Positions 24,630-35,720 of a stretch of DNA of 64,000 nt are shown here, piece by piece. Position numbers and translations under genes: made by a program. The first letter of the stretch is position 1. The number at the start of each line of letters is the position of its first letter. The notes beneath the pieces are model-generated. The model did not search any database and was not told the origin of the DNA. It saw only the letters and a program-made list of their open reading frames with translations. The stretch is from Helianthus annuus (lineage: Eukaryota > Streptophyta > Magnoliopsida > Asterales > Asteraceae): contig NC_035444.2 in NCBI RefSeq assembly GCF_002127325.2, positions 34,922,904-34,986,903 of the forward strand. The letters are read 5' to 3'.

Positions 24630-25208
24630 GAGATGTATGTAGTCATTTAGTATAATAATTAAGAAGGACTCAAGATTTTCCTAATTGAATTTAATGTTTG
24701 ATTTTGACATTATTGAAAATATTTGTAACGTTTTTATAATTAATGTAATGAAGTATTGATTTTTGATGTAATGAAGTATTGATTTTTGATGATCGTATAT
24801 ATCTGGCACATGTGGGGTTTTATATTTTAAATGCTATAATATATAACATCTTTTCTTAAAATTATAAAAGAAAAATACAACTATATTTTAAATAAAAGTT
24901 GGTAAAAGAAATAGAAAAAAACATTTGTTTATATGAAAAATAAATAAATAAATATTATTCTTATACGACTTCGTTTTTAGTAAAATTCATATCAATACGT
25001 ATATAAAAAACAACCGTAGAGGTATATTTTTTAATCATACATAACATATATATTATATTAAAAGTTATAAAAGAAAAATATAACTAATTAAAAATTTGAA
25101 AAACGAAACAGAGATTTTTGTTTTGTTTTTTTTAATGATGAGTCAAAGCCACATGTCATGTTATTAATGAAATAAGGATTTTAATTAACGAAATAAGGAT
25201 ATTTCATC

Positions 25209-25216
25209 TATAAGTA
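25209..25216 (+). promoter_or_regulatory. Probable TATA box of the CYP72A-like gene
   Basis: TATAAGTA lies 63-71 nt before the ATG at 25280 in otherwise AT-rich upstream DNA. It is the best-placed TATA-like element, leaving a short 5' leader. The start context GTAGCCATGG is favourable. Confidence 0.5.
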
Positions 25217-25279
25217 CCCTTCATCATTCCTTTCATATCATCACTAGCTTCAAAAGATCAAAACCATTTCCTTGTAGCC

Positions 25280-28200
25280 ATGGATACAAGTGCAAAAATT
25301 TGCGTTCTTGGACTTGCAACAATCTTCTTGTTTTATACATGGAGGGTCTTAAATTGGTTGTGGTTCAAACCAAAAAAGATGGAAAAGTTTCTAAGAGATC
25401 AAGGACTCAAGGGTACTCCTTATAGATTCATGTACGGAGATCTCAAAGAGATGGAACAAATGATGAGCGAAGCCAAGTCTAAACCCATGAATCTAACTCA
25501 CGATATCACGCCTCGCGTTGCACCTTTCTTCCACAAATCCCTCACCACTCTTGGTATGTAAAATTCACCTTCGTAATTTTCCTTTTACTATCTTCAATTA
25601 AGTGCAACACTTGTAATGTTTATACTATTGTTATCACCTATATAGATTCTTAATAAAAAGTTTTATATGTAGTTGTAAGTGTATAAAAAAATAAATTAAG
25701 GAGAAACTGAAAATCATACAAGTAAAAAAAAGAAAGCATGAGTGGTGGAGTGATTCGGGAAAGACTTGGTGTTTCTTGTGACCCAGGTTTGACTCCCACT
25801 CTCTCTGTTATTTTATGTGGCATCCAGGTGAAGGGCGAATACGGGTGGCGCCGGTTCGTCTTGGATGGGAGGCGATGTTTTACCGATTATTCCACTATTG
25901 TTCCTTTGGGCGGGTGGAGGTCGGGTTTCCGTCTATCTGGGAGAGCCAAGAGACTGACGGCGGTCAAGTAGTCGACCTTGACCACAACGTCCGATGTCAC
26001 AATGATTGGCACGTCGTTTTTTGCCGTTAAAAAAAGAAAAACATTCCTTATTAATATTTTATTTGTTTTGATTATTATAAGATTATTTAATAACCTTTTT
26101 TTAACGGCATTTAATAACCTTCTTGTTTTATAATATTTGTTATTATAGGACTGATTGAGTCATTTTTCTTAGTTTTAATTCTTCTAACAGCCTCATCATG
26201 TGATCCATGTCACATTTTTAAATATTGTATTTCGAGTGAAAAACCTAATTACATTTATCCTCATATATTTAACTAGTTCTCTCTTTCTATGCTAACTAGT
26301 TTTGTGCCCCGCTCGTTTTACGGGTTGTCAAGCCGGATATTTTTCAGTTTCTGTACATACTACTCATAAAATGATCCCAATAAAAATTACATCGACACGT
26401 AGATAAAGATACGCTCGTGAAAGCGACTTTTTTTTTAACAAAGTTTAAGAACTGTAAATTAACTTTATTAAAGATAAGGGGTAGTAGCATTTGTCTATCA
26501 GTGACAAACGGTCACTGTTTCCCCAACTTGGGCAGGGCGTTAGACCGAACATTTCTCAGTTTGATGGTATGTTCATTACTTATATATACTAATATTAGCA
26601 TGATTTCAATAAAAAATATATTACGTAGATAAAAAGAAACTCGTTAAAGAATATATTCTTTTTAATAAAGATCAGGAACATGTATAAGTTATGTTACCAT
26701 TTTTTAACTAAAAAATATGATTTGTCTATGTATATAGCATCAGTAATATAAAAATAAAAGAATTTATTCGTTAATTGAAAATGGATCCAGCAAATGACGA
26801 CATAACATTGGGAACTTAAAATACACTTTTTGTATTTATGCATAAGTTTTGCATGTACACAGATATCATAATTTTTGCATGTAACAGAGAAATTTCCACA
26901 GATATCATATTCTTATGCAAGGTATAAAAAAAATTACATAACTAAAAGACAATATATTTACTAATAAGTTATTTATTTTAACAAACCGCCTTTTCTTTTT
27001 ACTAAAAAACAATATATTTATTAATAAGTTATTTATTTTAACAAACCGCCTTTTCTTTTTACAATATTAAACAACTAAAAGACAATACATTTACTAATAA
27101 AAGTTATTTATTTTAACAAACCGCCTTTTCTTTTTACAAATTCAACAAAAAACACGATTAAAAATTTTGTTTTCATGTATAACCAACTATTTACGCATCC
27201 TATGCGAAGTAACATATTTTATTAAATATCATTTACGCTTCCATATGCTTCGATGGTCGAATATCGCTTAACTTGGGTAAAGGGTTACCCCGGTGATTCT
27301 ATTATAGACAACCGCTAAATAAGTACAAGTAGTGAGGATGGATTACCCACTAGTTCATATACAGGACAGGCCCCATATATGTAATCAAAAATGACAAAAA
27401 AACAACCAATTGGCATCCAAATTTTTGGTTCGAGTCAGCTCGGTCACATAACTAATGATAATTTGTCTTTCAAACCACGAAAAAGTTATGTAATGTTCAA
27501 TAACCATGTTAAAAGAATAGGTAAAGTACTTAATTCAGTTGATACTCATTTTTTTATTTTGCTTTTTATTTTGTTTTTCAAATGCAATAAGTATAGATCT
27601 GATCTTTTCTAAGTAACAGCAGTGGCCACATTATTTTAAAAATCGATAACATTTAGCTTCGAACCCATAACATTATAATTAGTAGTAATGGAGATTCAAC
27701 TGGGTTAATATGATTTGTGACAATACTTTATAACTTGTCCTCACTTTAGTTATGCCAATTTTTGAATTATATATCTTAATTAATCATTTTATTCAGGTTT
27801 ACTCTCAACAACTTACTTTCACATATGAAACAACTCTGGTTTAGCTAGAAATATTAGCAAAAAGTCTGTGTAACTGTCGTTATATATACATCTTACTTTT
27901 GTTATAATACACAGTGTAATTTCAAGCTGAAACTATTTCGGTTAACTTCGAAATATTAATAAGAAGTCCTTGTAACTCTTGTAAGTCACTTTTTTTTAAA
28001 TAAACAATGTAATTTCAGATGTGAAACAAAGTTGTTTCAGAAATGTGTGTGTATTCATTTTTCTTACATTGTAAATGGATTAACTTGTTGTCCTTTCAGG
28101 TAAGAATTGTTTTACATGGTTGGGAACAAAACCCGTGGTACACATATCTGATCCTGCAATGATACGAGAGATCTTGGCTGATTATAACAAATTTCAAAAG

Positions 28201-29620
28201 CTAAGGGGTGGAAATCCATTAACGAAGTTGCTAGTTAGAGGATTAGTAGATGTTGAGGGTGATCAATGGGTTAAACATAGGAAAATTATCAATCCTGCAT
28301 TCCATATGGAGAAGCTCAAGGTTACTTTATTGCTATTCCTTTTTTGGTTACATGATACGCAACAAAAACCACTGAGTGACGTTCGTTTAAAATTCTTTTG
28401 CAGCATATGATACCAGCATTTTATGTGAGTTGCAGTGAGATGATTGACAAATGGGATAAACTTTTAACAAAAGAAAGTTCAAGTGAAGTGGAAGTGTGGT
28501 CTTATCTTATAACATTTGCAAGCGATGTAATTTCGCGTACAGCGTTTGGTAGCAGTTTTGAGGAAGGAAGGAAGATTTTTGAGCTTCAAAGAGAATTAGC
28601 AGAGCTAACTGTGAAGGCTGCAAATTCACTTTACATTCCGGGATCAAGGTAATCAATCTAGTTTCCAATCTTTAATTCAGCTTACAATATTATTGCGCTG
28701 AAAAATTACGATCTTGTAGATTTCTACCGACAAAAAACAATAAGAGGATGAAAGAGATTGACCAACAAGTGAAGGGTTTAATAATGAACATAATCAACAA
28801 ACGAATTGTTGCGATGAAAGCCGGGGAAGCTAGCCATGATGACCTTTTGGGCATACTTCTGGATTCCAATTACAAGGAAATTAAACAACATGGAAATAGA
28901 AATTTTGGATTAAGCATGGATGACGTCGTTCAAGAATGCAAGGTTTTCTACTTTGCAGGGCTAGAGACAACTGGGAATATGCTTGTGTGGACTATGTTTT
29001 TATTAGGTCGATACCCAGAATGGCAGACACGCGCAAGAGAAGAAGTTTTACAAGTCTTTGGAGATAAAAAACCAGATATTGATGGCTTGAGTCATCTAAA
29101 AGTTGTAAGTTTTCAATTCCTACTATAAAACTTAAACCATATGTTAACTGGTATTTTTAGAATACGATCAAGTGTTGTTATTTCTCGTATGCAGATGAAC
29201 ATGATCTTCAATGAGGTTCTCAGACTATATTCGCCTGCAGTAGTACTTAGACGGCTAATATATGAAGAAACTAAAGTAGGTAACTTAACCTTACCGGCAG
29301 GAACCATTATCCAAATTAACGTATTGATTTTGCATCACGACAAAGATATGTGGGGTGAAGATGTGTTAGAGTTTAAGCCTGAAAGATTTTCTGAAGGTGT
29401 TAAAAAGGGTACTAAGGGACAAGCTGTGTACCTTCCGTTTGGTGCTGGCCCACGCATATGCATTGGCCAGAATTTTTCTATACTTGAAGCAAAAATGGCT
29501 ATGGCAATGATTCTACAACGCTTTTCCTTTGAGCTATCTCCATCCTACTCACATGCTCCGCACGCAATGCCTGCTTTGCAACCTCAATTTGGCTCTCACT
29601 TGATTCTGAAAAAACTTTAG
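25280..29620 (+). CDS. Cytochrome P450, CYP72A-like, intact, 5 exons
   Basis: Membrane-bound heme monooxygenase of the CYP72 clan, acting at the ER with cytochrome P450 reductase; family members oxidise terpenoids such as iridoids and triterpenes, and the substrate here is unknown. Exons 25280-25553, 28100-28320, 28404-28648, 28720-29104 and 29195-29620 join in frame at GT-AG junctions to 516 residues, the usual CYP72A length. Visible are an N-terminal hydrophobic anchor (about 7-25), I-helix AGLETT (326-331), ExxR (EVLR, 382-385), PERF (437-440) and the heme loop [10 protein letters not shown] with Cys464. All key residues are present and there are no stops or frameshifts. Intron 1 (2546 bp) is swollen by a SINE and repeats; the other introns are 71-90 bp. 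The second copy at 63536 faces it. The subfamily name rests on sequence style, without a search. Confidence 0.92.
25737..26027 (+). mobile_element. SINE inside intron 1 of the P450
   Basis: Box-A-like GTGGTGGAGTGATTCGGG followed by a box-B-like GGTTTGACTCCC near 25785-25796, a GC-rich body unlike the surrounding intron, and a 3' tail TTGCCGTTAAAAAAAG matching the tail of the SINE at 24330. A-rich flanks (AAAAAAAGAAA on both sides, about 25725-25735 and 26030-26040) are consistent with a target duplication, though low complexity makes the edges uncertain. It has the same orientation as the gene. Confidence 0.65.
26096..26108 (-). mobile_element. Ultra-truncated SINE: 13 nt of tail between 11-bp duplications
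   Basis: TTTTTTTAACGGC is the complement of GCCGTTAAAAAAA, the shared 3' tail of the window's SINEs. It is bracketed by perfect repeats ATTTAATAACC at 26085-26095 and 26109-26119. Target-primed insertion that stopped after the tail would leave this footprint. Confidence 0.6.
26280..26640. other. Intronic repeat-like segment (two related halves)
   Basis: Two blocks around 26325-26420 and 26545-26645 share the series TTTTTCAGTTT/TTTCTCAGTTT, a TACTCAT-like block, then ATGATCCCAATAAAAAT/ATGATTTCAATAAAAAA and ACGTAGATAAA. They look like diverged copies of one repeat. Small frames here are not genes. No terminus or target duplication is recognised. Confidence 0.4.
26943..27140. repeat. 60-bp tandem repeat, three copies, in P450 intron 1
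   Basis: Units begin near 26943, 27003 and 27076. Each contains GACAATATATTTACTAATAA or a close variant and ATTTTAACAAACCGCCTTTTCTTTTTAC. The third copy is preceded by a short insertion (AATATTAAACAAC). Confidence 0.85.
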
Positions 29621-30071
29621 GGAGTTTATTGTTGTTTAAGGTATGGTATATGTTGTGCCATCTCTCTCACTTTTTTCAGACATGCTCTCCGTTCTTTAAG
29701 TAATTTTGCATCATCCATTACACCGATAAAAACTGGACCATTGACTATTTAGTCAAGCTGATTATTTATCGGTAATTTTGATTTATATTATGGTGTAACT
29801 TTTGTCCCATTTGGTCATGTGATGTGTTATGTCGTCGACGTTCATATGTTATCTCTTAATGTCCGTTTTATCGGCTACAACAATTGAAATATATTGTCCA
29901 TAATTACTAAAGAGTGCTAAAGATGCACATATGAAGTGTTTACAGGGGCAAATCCAACCCATTTTTGTAGGTTGCTAGGAACCATTTGGTTTTAAAAAAA
30001 TAATGAGAATCTTATATGATTAATTTGGAAAAGAATAGGGAGAACTAGTAACAATCTACCAAATGAAACCT
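29621..30071. other. P450 3' flank and start of a segmental duplication
   Basis: Non-coding, probably including the P450 3' UTR at the start. From about 29908 the sequence GTGCTAAAGATGCACATAT... is the first copy of a block repeated from 31807. No gene seen. Confidence 0.6.
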
Positions 30072-30081
30072 ATTGAAATAA

Positions 30082-30849
30082 GGGTAAAGTTCTTGTACAA
30101 ATAATCTTAACATACTAAACATACAAATTGAAGGAAAACTCAAAAAGACAAGGTGGCATTTTTGTAATTATCAATAACTATCAAAGTTACTCTACAAATA
30201 CCTCTAAAAAAACCTAACCACTCCCCCCACCCAAAAAAAAACCTAAACCCCCCACCCCCCCACCCCCCAAAAACCTAAAAAAAACCTACCCCCCCACCCC
30301 CCAAAAACCTAAAAAAAAACCTAACCCCCCCACCCCCCAAAAACCTAAAAAAAAAACCTAACCCCCCCCCCCACCCAAGCTAAAATGCTAAAAACTAAAC
30401 CCCCCAAAATACCTAAAAAAAAACCTAACCCCCCCCCCCCACCCCCAAAAACCTAAAAAAACCTAACCCCCCACCCCCAAAAACCTAAAAAAAACCTAAC
30501 CCCCCCCCACCCAAGCTAAAATGCTAAAAACTAAACCTCCAAAAAACCTAAAAAATCTAAAAAAATAAAAAAAACACACAAATTATTTTATTTTATTTTT
30601 TTAACATTTTTTATTAAAAAATCGCTACTTTTAGTAGCAGCAAAAAAAAATTTTTTTTTTTTTTTTTTTGCTAACGAAATGTAGCGATTTTTTAATAAAA
30701 AATGTTAAAAAAAATTGTGTTTTTTTAGGTATTTTTGTTTGTAACTTTGATAGTTGGTGGTAATTACAAAAATGCCACCTTGTCTTTTTGGGTTTTCCTT
30801 CAATTTGTATGTTTAGTATGTTAAGATTATTTGTATTTGATCTTTTGTC
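30082..30849. mobile_element. Mutator-type element with C-rich core
   Basis: Inverted ends GGGTAAAGTTCTTGTACAAA and the complement of ...TTTGTATTTGATCTTTTGTC continue into a long TIR of about 110 bp (GGTGGCATTTTTGTAATTA... mirrored). The target duplication is ATTGAAATAA at 30072-30081 and 30850-30859. The core is a C-run minisatellite (30215-30540) and an A/T foldback around TTTTTAATAAAAAATGTTAA. Non-coding. Confidence 0.8.
30215..30540. repeat. C-tract minisatellite (ACCTAA-C7-A-C5 type)
   Basis: Reiterations of CCCCCCACCCCC plus AAAAACCTAAAAAAAACCTA. More than ten runs of five or more C occur on this strand, hence G runs on the other strand, which could form four-stranded structures. A 25-bp phrase CACCCAAGCTAAAATGCTAA... 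occurs twice (30372 and 30509), so there is also a higher-order repeat. Confidence 0.85.
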
Positions 30850-31033
30850 ATTGAAATAAATTACTGGTTCCGCAATTCTTTTGAGGTTAGAAAATTTTCC
30901 TAACACTTTGGAACAACGGGTTGACTTTGGTTATAGTCATGAGTATATCATTTTATAATATTATTTTAGTTGATATCATGACTTCGAATACGTTGTGCAT
31001 AGTGAAACTTGTATTGATCATGCAAATGTGTAA

Positions 31034-31754
31034 TGTTAGGATCTGAGTTTTAATTTGTGTGTGAAATGAAGAAATGTTGTTTACTTAAATAAATTATGAA
31101 TGATTATAAAATGAATGCAGCGGAATTAAACACAAACATAAGCCTGGAAAGTAATTCATAACGTTTTCCATTCGTTAATAAAAAGATTACAAATTACATT
31201 ATGATTTTCACTCCCCTTGGCTTGATTACTTAACTTTTCTGTTTGTAAGGAATGTGTGTGATAGTCATAACTAGATCTCTAACAGGTGAGATCTATTTAT
31301 ACAAGGTACAAACATCTGTTAGCAATCAGGGCTGACATCATCCTGGTAGCGACATCTAACATTCCTAATAAAAAAGATTCTATAGAAACATCTAATAGAA
31401 CCTAACATCTGTTCTTAGACACACAAACACTGTTATACAGACAACTATTTATTGGTTGACCTCTGTTCTTTAAACCTCTGTTTGTTGATTCCAAACATCT
31501 GTTCAGGCCTAAACAAATGTTTGGTTTTCTTCATCAGTGCTTTAACCTTCAACAGAGCTTTGGCCTTGAATAGACTTTTGGTCTTTTAAAACTATGCTTT
31601 CATGCCTTCAACATATTTTTGAGTTCTTCAAACATATGCTCTGTTAGTGTTCAAGATTCCCTATTTTTTTGGGAGAGATGACCATTTGCTTATTTCTTGA
31701 TTAGGATAACATGTTTTAGCTTTGGCAATCATTTGTTTTTTTGTAGGTCCAACA
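31034..31754 (-). repeat. Copia-like LTR (possibly SIRE/Maximus lineage), minus strand
   Basis: Read on the minus strand it starts TGTTGGACCTACAAAAA and ends ...ATCCTAACA. Just before that start lies a purine run TTTTAGAGGAGAT, the position of a polypurine tract, so this would be a 3' LTR with a few internal bases (31755-31800). Short motifs AACATCTGTT and AAACATCTGTTC recur inside. The flanking 5-mers do not match, so it is a truncated or recombined remnant. Confidence 0.55.
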
Positions 31755-31806
31755 ATCTCCTCTAAAATAGATGATAATCAATCTATATTCCTCATTAACT
31801 CCTCTC

Positions 31807-33585
31807 TAAAGTGCTAAAGATGCACATATAAAGCGTTTACAAGGGCAGATCTAATCCATTTTTGTAGGTTTATAGGAACCCACTTAGTTTTAAAAAAATA
31901 GTGGGAACCCTGTATGATTAATTTAGAAAAAATAGGGAGAATTAATAAGAATCTATCAAATGAAACCTAAAAAAAATATTGGATCCGCATTTCTTTTGAG
32001 GTTAGAAAATTTCCTAACACTGTGGAACAACGGGTTGGTTTTGGTTATAGTCATGAGTATATCATTTTACAATATTATTTTGAGTAAATTACAAGTTTTG
32101 TCCTTTATGTATGTCCCAAATTGCAGGCGCTGTCCTTTGTCTTTAAAATTGATGAGTTTTATCCTTAATGTTTGCAAATCTTGCACGTTATGTCCTTTAG
32201 GCCAAACCCAGTTAGATTTTTTTGGTTAAAACTGATCATGTGCAAGGCACATGAGGGTATAATAGTCTTTTTATCTCTAAAAAAAAATCTGAAAATCAAA
32301 ATATATATTAAAACCTGCACTCTCTCTTCCTCCCTCACTCTCTCTCGCTCTCTTCTCTCTCTCCTCTCTCCATCTGCGGAGGAGATGCACCACCACCGCC
32401 GCCATACCCTTCACCTCCACCACCGCCGCCATACCTTTCACCTCCACCTTCACTCCCCACCACAACCGCCGCCATCCCCTTCAACTCCACCTCCACCAAC
32501 ATCACTGCCACAATCATCACCACCATCCCCTTCACACCACCACCGCCACAACCGCCGCCGTGCTCCTCCGCCGCTGCAGACCAAAATCCACCACAACCTC
32601 CTTCGCAGATCTAAACCCTAGGCGGCTAGGGTTCCGCCGTGACGATAAGCGGCGGCCACGATTGTTTGGTGCTTCGAGATTCTAAAGCTTCTTTCTCTCT
32701 CTTCTAGTGCTTCTTGATTTTTTCCTTTAAGTGTAACTTTTTCTTTCTACACATTTGAATACATATGCTTTGTCATGGTGGTGACCGATGGGGGTAGGCT
32801 AGATGTTGACATTTGTTTTGTCAAAAAATGTTAATACATCTCCCTGATCCACTTTCGTTATAAATGTTTGATATTTATAAATGTTTGATACTGATTGGTG
32901 GTGGTATCATAGTGGCCGGAATCATATTTTTGTTGAGTTGGTTTTTTGGGGATTTTTTATTTTGGGGGTGTTTGAGTTGATTTGGAGATTGTGGTAAAGG
33001 GTGGAGGTGGTTGTGGGGGTTGAAAGGATTATTAAATTTGAGCGGCGATGGGGGTTTGGGTGGTGTCTAACAGGTGGTGGTGGGTGTTTCTGGTGGCAGA
33101 TAGTGGTGGTTAGGTGTTTCCGAGTTGGGGGTTCAGTTTTGTGAGGTGGTGGTGATGGTGATGGCGGAAGATGCTGGTGGTGAAACTAGGACAGGTAAGA
33201 GATGGTAGAGATGGAGTAGAGAGGGAAAATGGAGCTTTTTAGAGAGAGAGAAAGACATGGACTGAGTTATATATATATATATATATATTGATTTTCAGAT
33301 TTTTTTTAAATAATAGAGATAAAAAGACTATTATACCCTCATGTGCCTTGCACATGATCAGTTTTAACCAAAAAATCTAACTGGGTTTGGCCTAAAGGAC
33401 ATAACGTGCAATATTTACAAACATTAAGGACAAAACTCATCAATTTTAAAGACAAAGGATAGCGCCTGCAATTTGAGACATACATAAAGGACAAAACTTG
33501 TAATTTACTCTATTATTTTAGTTGATACCATGACTTCGAATACTTAATGCATAATGAAACTTGTATCGATCATGCAAATATGTAA
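31807..33585. repeat. Segmental duplication copy 2 (carries MULE 32082-33510)
   Basis: Direct repeat of 29908-31033, interrupted only by the Mutator-type element. At about 31965-31980 it has the unoccupied version of the site used in copy 1. After the insertion, ATTTTAGTTGATACCATGACTTCGAATAC resumes the match to 30960-31035. Confidence 0.8.
32082..33510. mobile_element. Mutator-type element, about 215-bp TIRs, Pack-MULE-like core
   Basis: Ends GAGTAAATTACAAGTTTTGT and its complement, with 9-bp target duplication TATTATTTT at 32073-32081 and 33511-33519. TIRs carry the phrase CATGTGCAAGGCACATGAGG. The core holds a CT-rich tract, then CAC/CCG-rich DNA (about 32385-32630) with an open His/Pro-rich frame and an AAACCCTAGGCGGC motif, looking like the 5' leader and start of a host gene. 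The donor is not identifiable. Confidence 0.85.
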
Positions 33586-33872
33586 GTAAAGAGTTAAATA
33601 CAAAATATCTGGTACACAAGAGTATCAATCAATATAAAATGTATTTTTGATAATATAACACGTTTTCATATTATTATTTGTTTTGGATTATTGTTTATAT
33701 TCTTTTAAAAATGAAGTTACATATTTTTATACCATTTAAGTATATGTAGACAAATATGAATCATTTTTCTTAAAGTGATACTTTATCTATATAGGATCAG
33801 ATAATTTTAGAACTTCAAAATTTAAAAATTTTAAGAACTCCTAAAAATTAATCATTTTATTTATTTTATATA

Positions 33873-35411
33873 GAGTGAATTGCAAATATTGTCTTTTATC
33901 TATATACCACATTTCAGGCGATGTCCTTTGTCTTTAAAATTGGCGAGTTTTGTACTTAATGTTTACAAATGCTACACGCTATGTCCTTTAGCCCTAACCC
34001 AGTTAATTTTTTCTGTTAAATCTAATCATGTGCAAGGCACATGAGGGTAATTATGTCATTTCATCTTTTAAAGGACGAATTATGTAAATGAACTGATTAA
34101 ATAAATAACCCTCTACAATTCCACCACCACCCACCCCTTCACCATCACTGCCCCACCTGCCAAACCACCACCAACAATTCCATGGCCATCTTCACCGGCA
34201 GGTAAGACTCCGACAACCTAACTCTTTTTTTCCTTCTCTGTTACCTATATGCAAACCCACTCCACCACCGTCGCCATTCGTTTCAACTCCATGAAAATCC
34301 TCATGGCCGTCTTTCTTCCTTCACAAATTTATGATGCCATCACCACCACCATTCAAACCCATCTCGCCATTTTTTTAATTCCCAATAATTGTTTACAAAA
34401 ACAAAATATCATAAACAAGTAAAAAATACCAATAACCAAATATTTACAAGTTACAATATAACATACCAAAATAACCAATATGATTAGAACCAAAACATAT
34501 AAACTATTAAGTTAAGAACTTCACATAAAACTCTGTTATTTTAAGTATATATGTATATAATCACAAACGTTATGTGACATACCAAATGGCAAGAACCCAA
34601 CAAACAATTAAACATAAGTTAAGAAGTTCTTTCCCTCAATCAGTTAATAAACGGTTTTTCAACCAAAAACGTAAAGCAAAAGAAGCAAATAAATGCACAC
34701 CAGGTGCTTGACGTAATACCTGAACCAAAAAATTATCTCGAATGGCTTCAATTGTTCTTGAAATGTCACCCGAAGTGTCCAAGTTCACTAGTTAATAAGG
34801 TTTTGCATGAATAAAATATAGAAACAAGCCATGGTCGTCGTATCCTCACCGTTGTCCTCCTCTGCTTTTATTAAAGAGGAAATTAACGCTGAAATCGAGT
34901 TTGTTTATAGTCTGTTAGTATTGAATCGGTGGTTTTGCCGGAGAATGGATGGCCGAAGAATGGAGAATCGGTGTTTTTGCCGGAGAATGGATGGCCGGAT
35001 CTTTTTCCGTTTATGTTTTCGTTTGTTACGTTGGAATGATAGGTTGGTCGGAGCTTCCATCTCGAAACCCTAGGTTTAGAGACAATGGCGGTGGAGGGGC
35101 TGATGAGAGGGAGAGAGAGGTGGAGAGAGAGAGAGAGAGATAGAGTTTTGTACAGAGAGAGAGGTGTGGAGAGAAAGAGGGTATAAATTAAATTAAATTT
35201 TGTTTTATGTGTTAAAATATTTTTAAATAAATGGGTAAAAAGACTAAAATACCCTTGTGTTATATTATTTAACAGAATTAATTGGGTTAGGGCTAAAGGA
35301 CATAACATGTAGCATTTGAGAACATTAAGGACAAAATTCGACAAATTTAAAGATAAAAGGCACCGCCTGAAATATGGTATAAAGATAAAGGACAATATTT
35401 GCAATTCACTC
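33873..35411. mobile_element. Second member of the 32082 Mutator-type family
   Basis: Ends GAGTGAATTGCAAATATTGT and its complement. The 9-bp target duplication TTTTATATA is at 33864-33872 and 35412-35420. TIR phrases (AGGCGATGTCCTTTGTCTTT, CATGTGCAAGGCACATGAGG) match those of 32082-33510. The core differs, with CCACCACC-rich DNA at 34115-34200 and a frame-bearing segment at 34831-35145 with a GGATGGCCG repeat (34946-34996) and GA-rich tail, suggesting separately captured sequence. Confidence 0.85.
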
Positions 35412-35562
35412 TTTTATATATTTAATATTACTTAATTGGGGGTTTTATCATCTATTATATGATATTTTTTGTGATTACATGTACGTAATCACAAGTTTAC
35501 ATATGTGTAGTAACCAAATTCCATCTATATGTAAGAATCAATTTACACAGATATAAACTTGT

Positions 35563-35563
35563 G

Positions 35564-35595
<32 letters not shown>
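35563..35595. repeat. (TA)n microsatellite
   Basis: TA dinucleotide run, followed by AGGATTAGGATCAAATGCAAAAG, which resembles the starts of other TA-targeted inverted-repeat elements here; no partner end was found. Confidence 0.85.
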
Positions 35596-35597
<2 letters not shown>

Positions 35598-35720
35598 ATT
35601 AGGATCAAATGCAAAAGATAACATAAATAAGAAGAGTAAGAAGGATTCTAGTCTATTGATCTTAGATTTGGAGGGTTGAGATTAATTTAAGAGAAAAGAA
35701 AATAATGGAGGGACATAAAG

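Larger units (their letters stand above)
29908..31033. repeat. Segmental duplication copy 1 (carries MULE 30082-30849)
   Basis: Excluding the insertion at 30082-30849, this copy matches 31807-32072 plus 33520-33585. Shared blocks include CTAAAGATGCACATAT, TTTTGTAGGTT, ATTCTTTTGAGGTTAGAAAA, CAACGGGTTG and GGTTATAGTCATGAGTATAT. The DNA near 30945-30970 is the unoccupied version of the site filled in copy 2. Confidence 0.8.

Noticed and set aside
25738..26030. Overlapping frames in P450 intron 1 as an alternative exon
   Set aside because: They sit within a SINE with box-B-like sequence and A-rich tail; no P450-like residues, and exons 1 and 2 join correctly without them.
30215..30540. Interstitial telomere repeat (CCCTAAA)n
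   Set aside because: CCTAA occurs but spacing and C-run length are irregular and no perfect CCCTAAA series is present; better called a C-rich minisatellite.
32172..32621. 149-residue His/Pro-rich frame as a gene
   Set aside because: It lies wholly inside the Mutator-type element at 32082-33510, is low-complexity (CAC/CCN repeats) and has overlapping frames on the other strand; treated as captured or compositional sequence.
34883..35404. 173-residue minus-strand frame
   Set aside because: It spans the right TIR of the element at 33873-35411 and a GA/CT-rich tract, and the same TIR on the other side is non-coding.
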